The position numbers and the translations under genes were made by a program. DNA of 64,000 bases from M3007 sp031425155 (GTDB lineage: Bacteria; Bacteroidota; Bacteroidia; Chitinophagales; Saprospiraceae): the NCBI GenBank assembly GCA_031425155.1, contig JANPIV010000109.1, forward strand, positions 51,152 through 115,151, given 5' to 3'. Numbering within the stretch: position 1 is the first letter of the stretch; each line of letters begins with the position of its first letter. A model generated the notes under the pieces. It was not told where the DNA came from. It was given only the letters and a program-made list of their open reading frames with translations, and did not search any database. This document shows, piece after piece, positions 17,344 through 25,728 of this stretch.

Positions 17344-18063
17344 TTAGACTGGTTTTCTTTGTTTCAACACTTTCATTGCCTGCATATATTGTTTGGCCAG
17401 CGGCATTATTTCCACCTTGCTGCTGCCACTGTCATCCGTCCATTTGATAGGCAATTCACACATTTTTAAGCCTTTCCATTCCGCCACCGCCAAAAGTTCG
17501 GTACTGAAAAACCAGCCATCGGATACGGCCCCGCCCGCCATAAGCGGCTGTACATATTCGCGGCGCAGCCATTTGAAACCACACATGCCATCAGAAAAGC
17601 GGGTGCCGAGATAAGTTTGCAGCACTCTGTTGAATACCCGCGAGGTGATTTCCCGCTTCACCGTACGGCCCACTACGCGCGACCGGCTATGCAAACGGGA
17701 GCCATACACCAGGTCAAAACCCTCGGTCGCCAGGGCATGATAGGCTTGGATAAAATGCTGCAAATCAGTGGCTAAGTCCAAATCCATGTAACCGACCAAA
17801 TCCGCCTGGCTTTGGCCCCAGGAAGTTTTGAGGGCTAGCCCGACCCCTTTCTTGGGCACCTGCACCAGTTTCACTTCCGGCAATTCGTTGGCCAGTTCCA
17901 AGGCCAGTCGGCGGGTGTCGTCTGTGCTGCCATTATCAGCGATGATGATCTGCCACTGCCTGGCATCAGGAAAATGTTGGCTCAAAAACCGATGCAGGGT
18001 ACGCACCTGTTGCACCAGGGTTTGTTCTTCATTTAAAACGGGAATGGTAACGTCAAAAGTCAT
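17344..18063 (-). CDS. Family 2 glycosyltransferase (polyprenyl-phosphate sugar transferase-like)
   Basis: A 239-residue GT2 enzyme of the dolichyl/polyprenyl-phosphate glycosyltransferase type. The nucleotide-binding N-terminus is V-T-I-P-V-L-N-E-E, followed by I-I-A-D-N-G-S-T-D-D-T, the catalytic D94-L-D96 in Y-M-D-L-D-L-A-T-D, and a W-F-F-S-T-E-L-L segment near residue 190. No C-terminal transmembrane helix is seen. It is first in an operon with the metallo-beta-lactamase and the reductase, so it sets their expression. Likely cytoplasmic face of the membrane, making a lipid-linked sugar. Confidence 0.87.
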   Translation of the reverse strand: MTFDVTIPVLNEEQTLVQQVRTLHRFLSQHFPDARQWQIIIADNGSTDDTRRLALELANELPEVKLVQVPKKGVGLALKTSWGQSQADLVGYMDLDLATDLQHFIQAYHALATEGFDLVYGSRLHSRSRVVGRTVKREITSRVFNRVLQTYLGTRFSDGMCGFKWLRREYVQPLMAGGAVSDGWFFSTELLAVAEWKGLKMCELPIKWTDDSGSSKVEIMPLAKQYMQAMKVLKQRKPV

Positions 18064-18635
18064 GATTACTCAAATGCGGAATGGCGAATACGGAATGCGG
18101 AATTGGGTGGCTAGGGATGCACGAGGTTACAAACCATTGATTATTAAGAAACAAGGAATTTCAGGTGGCGCAAAATTACTCGGATGGGTAAGGAAATTGA
18201 CTTTCAAAATAAAAAAACTTGACCGCTATGCTTTATTTATACTCAGTTAAAATTTTCTTTTATAAATATCAATAATCAGCAAATCCAATGTCTTCTCAAA
18301 AATTCTTCCAGCCAAACGCTGTCTCCTAAATCTACGCCAGAATCTATGTTAGCACTTGCTCAACTAAAACAAAGCACTTCGCATTTACCCTCCCGAAAAT
18401 TCCGCATTCCGTATTCGCTATTCCGCACTCGAATAATTCCGCATTCCGTATTCCGAACTCCGCATTCGATAATTTCCTGCCGATTCCTTTACTTTGTCGC
18501 AAAATCCCGGACAGTTGCCGACGAATTGGGCCGCACGGTTTTATAAAGCATCATTTTTGGCCGGTCTTTTGAAAACATCCTTTCTTTGCGCTACACACTC
18601 ATAACCAGCCAACCAATAAACCGTTAACTAACTCT
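18064..18635. other. Divergent intergenic region with a 30-base inverted repeat pair
   Basis: These 572 bases separate two divergent transcription units and hold no gene. Each side carries a copy of a GGAATGCGGAATACG-type repeat in opposite orientation (next entry), and the last 33 bases before the 18636 start are AACCAATAAACC-type leader repeat. Confidence 0.6.
18075..18427. repeat. Inverted pair of GCGGAAT repeats
   Basis: Bases 18075-18104 and 18398-18427 are reverse complements over 30 positions with one mismatch (core CGAATACGGAATGCGGAATT). Further partial copies follow to 18475. The same sequence family forms the terminator hairpin at 34600-34651. The arms are about 290 bases apart, so this may be a small element or a pair of dispersed repeats rather than a functional hairpin. 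Confidence 0.7.
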
Positions 18636-19301
18636 ATGAGCGATATTTTAAAGAAATTCAAGTCGGTTTTTGTCATCGAAGACCCCAATGCTCCGCAGGA
18701 ACCTGTATCCTCTCCCAAATCGGCTCCACCGCTGGTGCAGGCACTACCGCCAACGCCTCCGGCGGCAGCGGTCGCTACCACGGGTTCGGTCACGGACAAG
18801 TTTTCGGAAATTCTGCTCGGAGCACTGGAAAAAAATAACCAGCCCGGTTTCGATTATTTCGAGTTCCGGCAGGCACTGCGCAATCTGGCCAAGATGCCGA
18901 TGGACGAACAAACTCGTTTCCAGTCCGCCTACGCCATGGCGCAGGCAATGGGGGCTACGCCGGTCGCCCTGGTAGAATCGGCCAATGGTTACCTGAGAGT
19001 GTTGAGCGGCGAGCAGGAGCGTTTTAATGAGGCGCACCAGCAACAACGCGCCAAACTGATCGGCAACCGCGAAGAAGAGGTGAAAAATATTGAGGCCATG
19101 ATGCAGCAAAAAGCCGAACAGATCAAGCAACTCACCCAACAGATCGAAGAACACCGCCAGCGCGCCGATCAGATTCGGAAGGAACTACAGGACAGCACGG
19201 TGAAAATAGAAAATACGAAGGCCGATTTCGAGGCGACTTTCCAGTCCGTGGTAGGCCAGATGAAAGACGATGTGGCAAAAATGCAGCAGTATTTAAAGTA
19301 A
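18636..19301 (+). CDS. Coiled-coil protein of unknown function
   Basis: A 221-residue protein not recognised as a family. Residues 1-25 are amphipathic (D-I-L-K-K-F-K-S-V-F-V-I-E-D), 26-55 are Pro/Ala-rich and likely disordered, 60-125 are a helical bundle-like segment (F-D-Y-F-E-F-R-Q-A-L), and 130-221 are a strong coiled coil rich in Gln/Glu/Lys. No signal peptide or membrane helix. It is the first gene of an apparent unit with a small membrane protein and a PspA-like membrane protein, so a shared membrane-associated role is likely but inferred. Confidence 0.7.
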   Translation: MSDILKKFKSVFVIEDPNAPQEPVSSPKSAPPLVQALPPTPPAAAVATTGSVTDKFSEILLGALEKNNQPGFDYFEFRQALRNLAKMPMDEQTRFQSAYAMAQAMGATPVALVESANGYLRVLSGEQERFNEAHQQQRAKLIGNREEEVKNIEAMMQQKAEQIKQLTQQIEEHRQRADQIRKELQDSTVKIENTKADFEATFQSVVGQMKDDVAKMQQYLK

Positions 19302-19406
19302 TTTTGGCTTGAAAACGTCTATCTTAAAGGATACTGATGATAGTCTCACCAAAATTACTAATTGGAATCTTGCTCATTTGCCCATTGTAAGTTTGCCCTT
19401 TGTTCT

Positions 19407-19604
19407 ATGTCTGCCTGGATGAGAAACCCCCTAATCGCTTTTTTAGGCGTTTTAATAGCCATTTGGCTGGCCTTCCGCCTGATGCCCATTTTTCGGGGTG
19501 CTTCGTGGATAGTATTTGCCGCTATCTTTTTGCTCCTCATTGTCAATCCCCGTTTTCGCAGTACTTTGCGACACTTTTTAGTGGACCTCTTCAAAGGATT
19601 TTAA
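19407..19604 (+). CDS. Small two-helix membrane protein
   Basis: A 65-residue protein with two hydrophobic helices (about residues 7-22 and 28-45) and a basic C-terminal tail (N-P-R-F-R-S-T-L-R-H-F). The ATG at 19407 is chosen; an upstream TTG at 19362 would add a Cys-rich, unlikely extension. Its layout (helix, short turn, helix, N-P-[RK]-[FM]-R) closely mimics the N-terminal membrane part of the next gene, hinting at a shared module. Function unknown. Confidence 0.6.
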   Translation: MSAWMRNPLIAFLGVLIAIWLAFRLMPIFRGASWIVFAAIFLLLIVNPRFRSTLRHFLVDLFKGF

Positions 19605-19670
19605 ACGAAAGCCGAACCCCCAATGAACGAATAACCAATTAACTAGTCAACCACTCAACTAATAACAAAA

Positions 19671-20699
19671 ATGACTGACTTACAACCGAGCCAACCCAAA
19701 TCATTCTGGCAACGCCCCGAAGGTGTCACCGGTGGCGTATTCATGGTGGCTATCTTGGGGGCCGCTGCATATTTTTTACTGCCCATTTTGGCAACTATCG
19801 TTTGGAGCACCGTAAATCTGGCCATTGGCCTGGGCGTGTTAGCCGCCATTATTTTCATGGTCCTCGATCCTAAAATGCGCAACCTCGTCTGGTACATGTA
19901 CAAATCCGTCATGCGCTCGATCACCGGCATGTTCGTGCAGATAGACCCGATTGGTATCTTGAAAAGTTATATTGAAGACTTGAAGGATAGCTTGGGTAAA
20001 ATGAACACCCAGATCAGCAGCCTGAAAGGCCAGATGTACAAACTGGCGGAAATGATCAAGCAAAACCAGCGCGACATCCAGAATAACCTCGGGATGGCCA
20101 ACAAAGCCAAAGAGGTGGGCCGCGATTCCATTATGGTACTCAAAGCCCGCAAGGCGGGTCGTTTGCAGGAATCCAACCTGAAACTGGACGACCTGTACAA
20201 GCGCATGGAAATCCTGTACCGGGTACTGACGAAAATGTACGAAAACTCGGAAATCATGCTCGAAGACCTCTCCGACCAAGTGGTGGTAAAAGAGCAGGAA
20301 TACAAGGCCATCAAAGCCAGCCACAGTGCCATGCGTTCGGCGCAGGCCATTCTGACCGGCAATTCGGACAAGAAATACATGTACGACATGGCCCTCGAGG
20401 CGATGGCCAACGATGTAGGTCAAAAGGTCGGCGAGATGGAACGCTTCATGGATATGTCGAAGAATTTCATGGATTCCATTGACCTGCAAAATGGCGTTTT
20501 TGAGGAAGAAGGCATGCAACTGCTCGAAAAATGGGAGAAAGAAGGTGCGTCCATGCTATTGGGCAACGACAAAGGCAAGATCATTGCCAAAGCAAACAGC
20601 AATAATAGTAGCGACGTACTTGATTTGAACGCCCCCGTCGCTACTCCCAGCAAGGTGGAACGCGGCGGCAACCAGTATGATTCGTTTTTCGATCAGTAG
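19671..20699 (+). CDS. Membrane-anchored long-helix protein, PspA/ESCRT-III-like
   Basis: A 342-residue protein. Residues 20-66 form two membrane helices (V-F-M-V-A-I-L-G-A-A-A-Y-F-L-L-P and L-A-I-G-L-G-V-L-A-A-I-I-F-M-V). Residues 85-290 are almost uninterrupted helix with heptad pattern and Met/Gln/Lys-rich faces, resembling PspA/Vipp1 proteins that remodel membranes. The C-terminal 45 residues are disordered and end in Y-D-S-F-F-D-Q. The PspA-like call rests on helix pattern alone. It closes a three-gene group and is followed by a strong terminator. Confidence 0.6.
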   Translation: MTDLQPSQPKSFWQRPEGVTGGVFMVAILGAAAYFLLPILATIVWSTVNLAIGLGVLAAIIFMVLDPKMRNLVWYMYKSVMRSITGMFVQIDPIGILKSYIEDLKDSLGKMNTQISSLKGQMYKLAEMIKQNQRDIQNNLGMANKAKEVGRDSIMVLKARKAGRLQESNLKLDDLYKRMEILYRVLTKMYENSEIMLEDLSDQVVVKEQEYKAIKASHSAMRSAQAILTGNSDKKYMYDMALEAMANDVGQKVGEMERFMDMSKNFMDSIDLQNGVFEEEGMQLLEKWEKEGASMLLGNDKGKIIAKANSNNSSDVLDLNAPVATPSKVERGGNQYDSFFDQ

Positions 20700-20721
20700 G
20701 TCGCGGATTCAAATAAAAAAA

Positions 20722-20762
20722 AGGAGTCATTCCGAAAATTTCGGGGTGACTCCTGTTTTTTA
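20722..20762 (+). terminator. Intrinsic terminator of the 18636-20699 unit
   Basis: The stem AGGAGTCA...TGACTCCT with the inner stem CCGAAA/TTTCGG is followed by GTTTTTTATA. An A-run precedes the stem, so it may also work from the other strand. Confidence 0.85.
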
Positions 20763-20815
20763 TAAGGCATACAAATGATAGTTTGCATAAATAAACAATT
20801 GAATGTCAGGTACTT

Positions 20816-20848
20816 AGGCTTGCCAGGTTTTGAAAACTTGGTAAGCCT
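20816..20848 (-). terminator. Hairpin after the CHAT gene, likely terminator
   Basis: AGGCTTGCCAGGTTTT pairs with AAAACTTGGTAAGCCT apart from two wobble positions. It lies 20 bases past the stop of the CHAT gene. The loop is only one or two bases. It belongs to a CTTGCCA/TGGCAAG-type hairpin family also seen at 43784 and 47088. Confidence 0.55.
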
Positions 20849-20869
20849 CCTGAAGGCATTAGAATGCCC

Positions 20870-21748
20870 CTACTCTTCACTCCTCCCCACCAGCACGAAA
20901 GCACCCCAGAAAAAAGGCTGCGGATACTTTTCTTTCACGCGTTGTTGAGCGGCCCGGAAGGCCACTGCTTTAGATTTTCCAGCCAGCCAGTTTTCATAGA
21001 AAGTGCTCATGAGCAGTTGGGTCACGGCGTCGTCCACGCTCCAGAGCGACATGATGACGGTCTTGGCCCCGGCCACCTGGAAGGCCCGTTGCAGGCCCAT
21101 CACCCCCTCGCCGTTTTCGATCTTGCCGAGGCCCGTGTTGCAGGCACTCAGCACCACCAGGTCGGTGTTTTCCAGGTGGAGGTTTTGGGCTTCGTAGGCC
21201 GTCAGGATGCCGTCTTCCCGACCGGGGGCCGGGGCGTGGTCGAGGGTGTTTTGGGCACCAGTAAAGAAGAGCATGGAACGCAGCAGGGGATTTTGGCCGA
21301 CGTATTGGGTTTGGAAACTGCTCGTCTGGCTGTTTTTATGTTCGTCTTCCAAAAAATAACCGTGCGTAGCCAGGTGCATCACGCGGGGGCTTCGCTCTTT
21401 TTTGACAGATTCTTCGCTGGCATTTTTCCCTAAAGTGACGGTAACCGTCCACCCATTTTTTTGCAGCAGCGCGGCGATGCTTTTTACTTCTTTTTCGCTA
21501 CCAGGAAGCGGCGAGAGTTTTAGGCCCCGGTCGTCCGCCGCATCGCGGTAAAGGCCACGCAGAGACACGGGAATGGCTGTAGTGTCTGCGGGCAGGTTCA
21601 ATAAGTTAAAACTGGGGTTGCCGAGGAGAAAAGCGGTTTTAGGCCCAGTGGGAACACTTTCCTTTGGTTTATTCAGGAGGTCTTTCAGATTGGAAACGAG
21701 GGTCAGGTCATAGGCATCAAGCAGATAGGTTCCATCGGGGCGGCGCAA
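20870..21748 (-). CDS. CHAT-domain protease, C-terminal catalytic part (downstream of an in-frame stop)
   Basis: Contains the catalytic half of a CHAT (caspase-like) peptidase: His in V-M-H-L-A-T-H-G-Y-F and Cys in V-V-L-S-A-C-N-T-G-L-G, followed by G-V-M-G-L-Q-R-A-F and the C-terminal F-F-W-G-A-F-V-L-V-G typical of the fold. It is in the same frame as the upstream TPR gene and separated from it only by a TAA and one Thr codon. The would-be start is a TTG in the middle of a conserved segment (L-R-R-P-D-G-T-Y-L-L). It is therefore best read as the second half of one split gene, unless the stop is read through or is a sequence error. Confidence 0.8.
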   Translation of the reverse strand: MRRPDGTYLLDAYDLTLVSNLKDLLNKPKESVPTGPKTAFLLGNPSFNLLNLPADTTAIPVSLRGLYRDAADDRGLKLSPLPGSEKEVKSIAALLQKNGWTVTVTLGKNASEESVKKERSPRVMHLATHGYFLEDEHKNSQTSSFQTQYVGQNPLLRSMLFFTGAQNTLDHAPAPGREDGILTAYEAQNLHLENTDLVVLSACNTGLGKIENGEGVMGLQRAFQVAGAKTVIMSLWSVDDAVTQLLMSTFYENWLAGKSKAVAFRAAQQRVKEKYPQPFFWGAFVLVGRSEE

Positions 21749-21751
21749 GGT

Positions 21752-23929
21752 TTAAAGGTTTATTTTGTTGAAAACGCCGTCTGGCGCAACAAAGACCCGG
21801 TGTGCGCCCGCCAACAGCGGCTCTAGGGGCTTCCAAAAGGCAGCATACATTGCGTCCGAGGTTTTTGCATCCGGCTTCCTGTTCTGGGTTTCGGAGCGGT
21901 ACTGTTCGATCAGCAAGGATTCGAGCTCGTTGCCATTGGGCAGGAACAGCAGGGATGGCTGGTCGCGGGTGTCGGGGGTGACGACGAGGAAAGCGTAGAT
22001 AGTGGTATCGGTGGCCCCACCGCCTGGGTAATGGTACTCGAAACGCGCAATGTCCACGGCGGCTTCGCCGGGCTGGAGGGCGGCACGGATATCCTGCCAA
22101 TGGTAGGCCGGTGGCGGCGCGGTACGTTTGGCGAACTGGGCAGAGCGGCGGGCCAGCGATTTTTCGAGGGCGGTGGCCTGGTTTTCGAGGACCGGGATGG
22201 AGTCGGGTTGCCGGGCCAGTTCCGTAGTGGAGAGCGCGTACATATTGGCGATGTGCGTTCTGATATCGCGCCAGCGCTCAAAGTCGGCCCTGGCCAAGGT
22301 ATCGCGGGTGCTCTCCATTTCCCGAACCAGGCTTTCGAGGCCGCTGGTGGCCAGGTTTTTGAACATCAACTGACGGGAAAGCAAAAGGTCCGCGTACGCC
22401 TGGCCTGGCCCGCGAAACTGAAAACTGTACAGATCGGCCAGTTCCCCTTTAAACTCGGTCAAAAACTGCGTTTTTTCAAAATCGCCCAGCGTAGGGAGCA
22501 TCCGCACCAGCCACTCGTTCCGTCCTTTCTCGTAGGCTGAAAAATAGGCCTTGGCCCCGTCCGTGTCGCCTTCGAGGCTGGCCAGAATACCCAGCATCAT
22601 CTTCACCTGGGCGTACTGCGTGGAAAAAGAAACGAAGCGGTTAACTTCCATCGTGGCCAGGGCCGCCCGATACGCCTGCTGGCTTTCCATGCGCCGCCCG
22701 GTGGTAAAATACAGCTCGCCGAGGCTGGCCTGAATATCGGTTAGGCGATCTCCGGTATAGGCAGCGATTTGGGGCAGAATGCTTTGGGCTTCCAAAAAGG
22801 TGGATTCGGCCGGTTTCCACTGCTTGAGTTGGGCATAGCAGTCTCCCAGTTCAATCAAGGAAGTAACGTATTTTAGGTCCGTCTTGCCAAATATTTTTTC
22901 TTTGAGGGCCAAGGCTGCCTGGACGTAGCGCAGGGCTTCGTCAAACTTGCCCTGCTGACGCAAACACTCCGACAATTGGTTTAGTCCCAAGGCGTATTGG
23001 AACGTTTCTTTTCCGACCAGTGCCGCTTCGAGGTCGAGGCTTTGGCGGAGCAGATGTTCGCCTTCGGAGAATCGCCCTACCCGTTGGTTTAGTCTCGCCA
23101 GTTCTTGCCGGGCCTGCACTTTGACCCGCCCGACATCGCTTTTTATGGAATCATATTGTATTATTTGATTTAAAACCGGCTCGGCTTCGTCGAATTTTGA
23201 GCCTACGATCATACATTTGGCGAGCCAGAATTTGGCGTTCGTCGTATCCATCGCCCCCAATTGACGCTTCCGGTCCAAGGCATCGCGGAAAACTTGCTCG
23301 GCCCGGGCGATCTCTCCGGAGGCAAGCTGGGATGCCCCCAGGTTGATCAATACATCGGTGTATTCCGTGGTCTTTTCTTGCTGCAGTCTTATCAGCAAGG
23401 CCCGGCTTTTTTCGTTGTACTCCAAGGCAGACGCATAATTGCCCAGGTTGAATTCGATGATTCCCAGCTGGATCATGGGTGATACAAAGTGTGCATCTTC
23501 CGCTCCAAAAAGTTGATGGTATACCTCCATGGCTTCGAGTATGAACACTTTTGCCGAATCGAAATTGCTTTGGTACGCCTCTAGCAATCCTAAGTTAAAG
23601 CATTGTGTAGCGTAACCTATAAATTTTTTCCCCTTTAATTTTTCAATCAAATCCTTCGATTCGATGCGCAAATCCCGTGATTCGTTGAAATGAAGCAATA
23701 CTCCATGAGCATAGGCAAGCCGCACGATCGCCCGGTAATACTCCATGCTCTGGGTGCCAAAACTGTCGCGGGCGAGGGTGCGCATTTGTTCGCCCACCAG
23801 CAGCACTTGCTCGAATTGCTCGATTTTACTGAGGGAATCTACTTGGTTTTGGTACCATTTGACGCTTTGGGCGTGGGCTGCAAAGTGGCCGATCAGGCAG
23901 AGCAGGGAGAAGAAGAGTCGTTTTGACAT
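21752..23929 (-). CDS. TPR-CHAT protein, N-terminal part (interrupted by in-frame TAA)
   Basis: A 725-residue product: signal peptide (L-F-F-S-L-L-C-L-I-G-H-F-A-A-H-A-Q-S), about eight to ten tetratricopeptide-type helix pairs (residues 60-460, such as Y-A-S-A-L-E-Y-N-E-K-S and G-K-F-D-E-A-L-R-Y-V), a helical linker, then the first part of the CHAT domain ending V-F-V-A-P-D-G-V-F-N-K-I-N-L before TAA (21752-21754). Intact relatives continue into the catalytic part, which here lies downstream in the same frame. TPR arrays bind peptides and often gate CHAT proteases. Third gene of the sigma/anti-sigma operon, 51 bases after the preceding gene. The signal peptide suggests periplasmic action. Confidence 0.82.
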   Translation of the reverse strand: MSKRLFFSLLCLIGHFAAHAQSVKWYQNQVDSLSKIEQFEQVLLVGEQMRTLARDSFGTQSMEYYRAIVRLAYAHGVLLHFNESRDLRIESKDLIEKLKGKKFIGYATQCFNLGLLEAYQSNFDSAKVFILEAMEVYHQLFGAEDAHFVSPMIQLGIIEFNLGNYASALEYNEKSRALLIRLQQEKTTEYTDVLINLGASQLASGEIARAEQVFRDALDRKRQLGAMDTTNAKFWLAKCMIVGSKFDEAEPVLNQIIQYDSIKSDVGRVKVQARQELARLNQRVGRFSEGEHLLRQSLDLEAALVGKETFQYALGLNQLSECLRQQGKFDEALRYVQAALALKEKIFGKTDLKYVTSLIELGDCYAQLKQWKPAESTFLEAQSILPQIAAYTGDRLTDIQASLGELYFTTGRRMESQQAYRAALATMEVNRFVSFSTQYAQVKMMLGILASLEGDTDGAKAYFSAYEKGRNEWLVRMLPTLGDFEKTQFLTEFKGELADLYSFQFRGPGQAYADLLLSRQLMFKNLATSGLESLVREMESTRDTLARADFERWRDIRTHIANMYALSTTELARQPDSIPVLENQATALEKSLARRSAQFAKRTAPPPAYHWQDIRAALQPGEAAVDIARFEYHYPGGGATDTTIYAFLVVTPDTRDQPSLLFLPNGNELESLLIEQYRSETQNRKPDAKTSDAMYAAFWKPLEPLLAGAHRVFVAPDGVFNKINL

Positions 23930-23980
23930 GGTTTGTGCGGATAATGGGTTAAAAATGGGTGTTGATCTTCAGGCAGCCCG

Positions 23981-24871
23981 CTAATGCCCCAGCATCGCGA
24001 CCTTATCGAGCAGCCTTCCGGCGGCCTCGCTGCGCGGATGGGCGGTATTTTTTTGCACCAGCTGCAAGGTCTTGATGGCAGCGTCCCTTTTGCCCTGCAG
24101 CAGAAAGTCCAGGCCGAGCAGCCACTGCGTTTCTTCGCGGAAAGGCGAGTCCGGGCGGTTGAGCGGGAAGAGGTAGGCACTGGCTTTGACGGGCTGTTTT
24201 TGCAGCAGCAGACAAAGGGCGGTCAGGTACTGCAGGGTGTCGTTTTGGACAAACCGGGTGTTCATTTTTTGGAGTCTGGCGAGTGCCGGCGTATAAGCAC
24301 GGGCGACTACCTGCGCAGCGACCGCGTCAAAGGAACCCCCACGGGGGACGAAGGGCGGGCTTTGTAGCATGACCGTATCGAAAAGCGGCACCATGTTCCG
24401 ATCTATATCCGGTTCCTCGCCACCCCGGACGAGGGGGCCAGGTTCGGTAGTTTTTCCGGGTGGCAACTGGTTTTGGGCGATGAAAGGTGGGCTGCCTTGC
24501 GGAGGAGTTAGCGATGGCGTTTGGGAGGGCGGTATCTGCTGGTTTTCTGGAACGGGCGGGTGCTGGGGCGGAAAGGGCAGTGCTGGGGAGGCCGGGCGGA
24601 TCCAATAAAAATACAACAAGACCAACCCGCCGAAGAGGGTCAGCAAGGTCAGCCCGAGCACGAACCTACGCTGGCGGTGCTCGCGACGGTTCTGGTCGGC
24701 GGCATCGGCAATGCGCTCGCGGCGGCGGATGTGCTGCAAAGCGTTCATGATGTCGCGTTGTTGCGCCAATTCCTCGCGCAGGACGGGATTTTGTTGGAGC
24801 TCGCGCTCAAAGGCGTCCAGTGCTTCGCCGTGCAATTCTCCGTTTAAGTATGCTTCTACGTCATACGCCAT
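23981..24871 (-). CDS. Membrane anti-sigma-like protein with Pro-rich linker and helical tail
   Basis: A 296-residue protein. The N-terminal 45 residues (Y-L-N-G-E-L-H-G-E-A-L-D-A-F-E-R-E-L) resemble the short anti-sigma head of Bacteroidota proteins. A transmembrane helix lies at about residues 71-90, then a Pro-rich linker (95-165) and a helical, TPR-like C-terminal domain (195-296). No zinc ligands are visible. It lies 12 bases after a sigma factor gene and 51 bases before the TPR-CHAT gene, so it may link an outside signal or the protease to sigma release. Function is inferred from position and layout. Confidence 0.65.
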   Translation of the reverse strand: MAYDVEAYLNGELHGEALDAFERELQQNPVLREELAQQRDIMNALQHIRRRERIADAADQNRREHRQRRFVLGLTLLTLFGGLVLLYFYWIRPASPALPFPPQHPPVPENQQIPPSQTPSLTPPQGSPPFIAQNQLPPGKTTEPGPLVRGGEEPDIDRNMVPLFDTVMLQSPPFVPRGGSFDAVAAQVVARAYTPALARLQKMNTRFVQNDTLQYLTALCLLLQKQPVKASAYLFPLNRPDSPFREETQWLLGLDFLLQGKRDAAIKTLQLVQKNTAHPRSEAAGRLLDKVAMLGH

Positions 24872-24883
24872 TTTATTTATATA

Positions 24884-25516
24884 TTAAAATAATTCTTTTT
24901 TGTTGTGCAAACGGGCCGCCAGTGCACGAAGTTTTTTCATGCATTCGCTGCGTTTTACTTTGAGCGATTCGACCGTGTGGTAGTTGGTCAATTTTTGAGC
25001 CACCGTTTCCTCGTCGCTCAAGCCCTCCAGGTAGCGCAGCCGGATGAGCCGCTGACAGGACTCTCCGAGATGAGAGAGCAATTGCTCGATAAGGTTCACT
25101 TTTTCCAAATTATCATAATAATCCCGTACACTATCGTCCTGAATATTCTGATGGTGGTCTTTCAATTCGATATGGGGCTGATTGGTTTTCAGGCGGGTCT
25201 GATTAGCAACGAGCCGCCGGGCGATTTCAATGGTGTAGGTAGCGGGCGCATTTCCCGTGAATTGGTAAGAGCTGTCGCCTATTTTTTGGAGGAAAACCAG
25301 GATGCTTTCATTCAATACATCATCGGTCAGGTCGCTGGCCGACAGGCCCGCCTGCCGGAGAAGGTAGGCCACGGAACGGCGGCATTTGATCTGCAAACAC
25401 TGGATGGCCTGGGTGTCCAAACGTCGCAAACCTTCGAAGAGCAATAGGTTGGTCGGATACCTTTTGCCGGGATCGAGATTAAAAAGCCCCAAAAAACGCC
25501 CGAGGGAGTGGCTCAT
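24884..25516 (-). CDS. Sigma-70 family (ECF-like) sigma factor
   Basis: A 210-residue sigma factor. Region 2 includes A-S-D-L-T-D-D-V-L-N-E-S-I-L-V-F and Y-T-I-E-I-A-R-R-L-V-A-N; region 4 includes L-G-E-S-C-Q-R-L-I-R-L-R-Y-L-E-G-L-S-D-E-E-T-V-A followed by a helix-turn-helix ending S-L-K-V-K-R-S-E-C-M-K-K-L. The linker is long and charged. It belongs to the divergent sigma type found with TPR or CHAT genes in this phylum. First gene of the operon, with a TACCTTTG -7 element at 25550-25557. Confidence 0.82.
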   Translation of the reverse strand: MSHSLGRFLGLFNLDPGKRYPTNLLLFEGLRRLDTQAIQCLQIKCRRSVAYLLRQAGLSASDLTDDVLNESILVFLQKIGDSSYQFTGNAPATYTIEIARRLVANQTRLKTNQPHIELKDHHQNIQDDSVRDYYDNLEKVNLIEQLLSHLGESCQRLIRLRYLEGLSDEETVAQKLTNYHTVESLKVKRSECMKKLRALAARLHNKKELF

Positions 25517-25549
25517 GTTGGTTTACTATCATTGATGTAATAGGGGAAG

Positions 25550-25557
25550 CAAAGGTA
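25550..25557 (-). promoter_or_regulatory. Bacteroidota -7 element (TACCTTTG) for the sigma/CHAT operon
   Basis: It fits the TAnnTTTG consensus exactly and lies 33 bases before the sigma start codon. No clear TTG -33 element is seen. Confidence 0.45.
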
Positions 25558-25728
25558 ACCGGGGAACTGGGGTTTTCTGAAAATGGGGTAATAAGTTTTT
25601 GAAATGTCTTGTTGGAAAAAAGTTTCGTGCTGCCGATAACCTTTTGTGGCGGGCTTTACATGAATGGGCGGACGTCGAATTCCAGCGTGTTCTAAAAGGA
25701 AATTCATTTCATCTTCATCTTTCAACCC

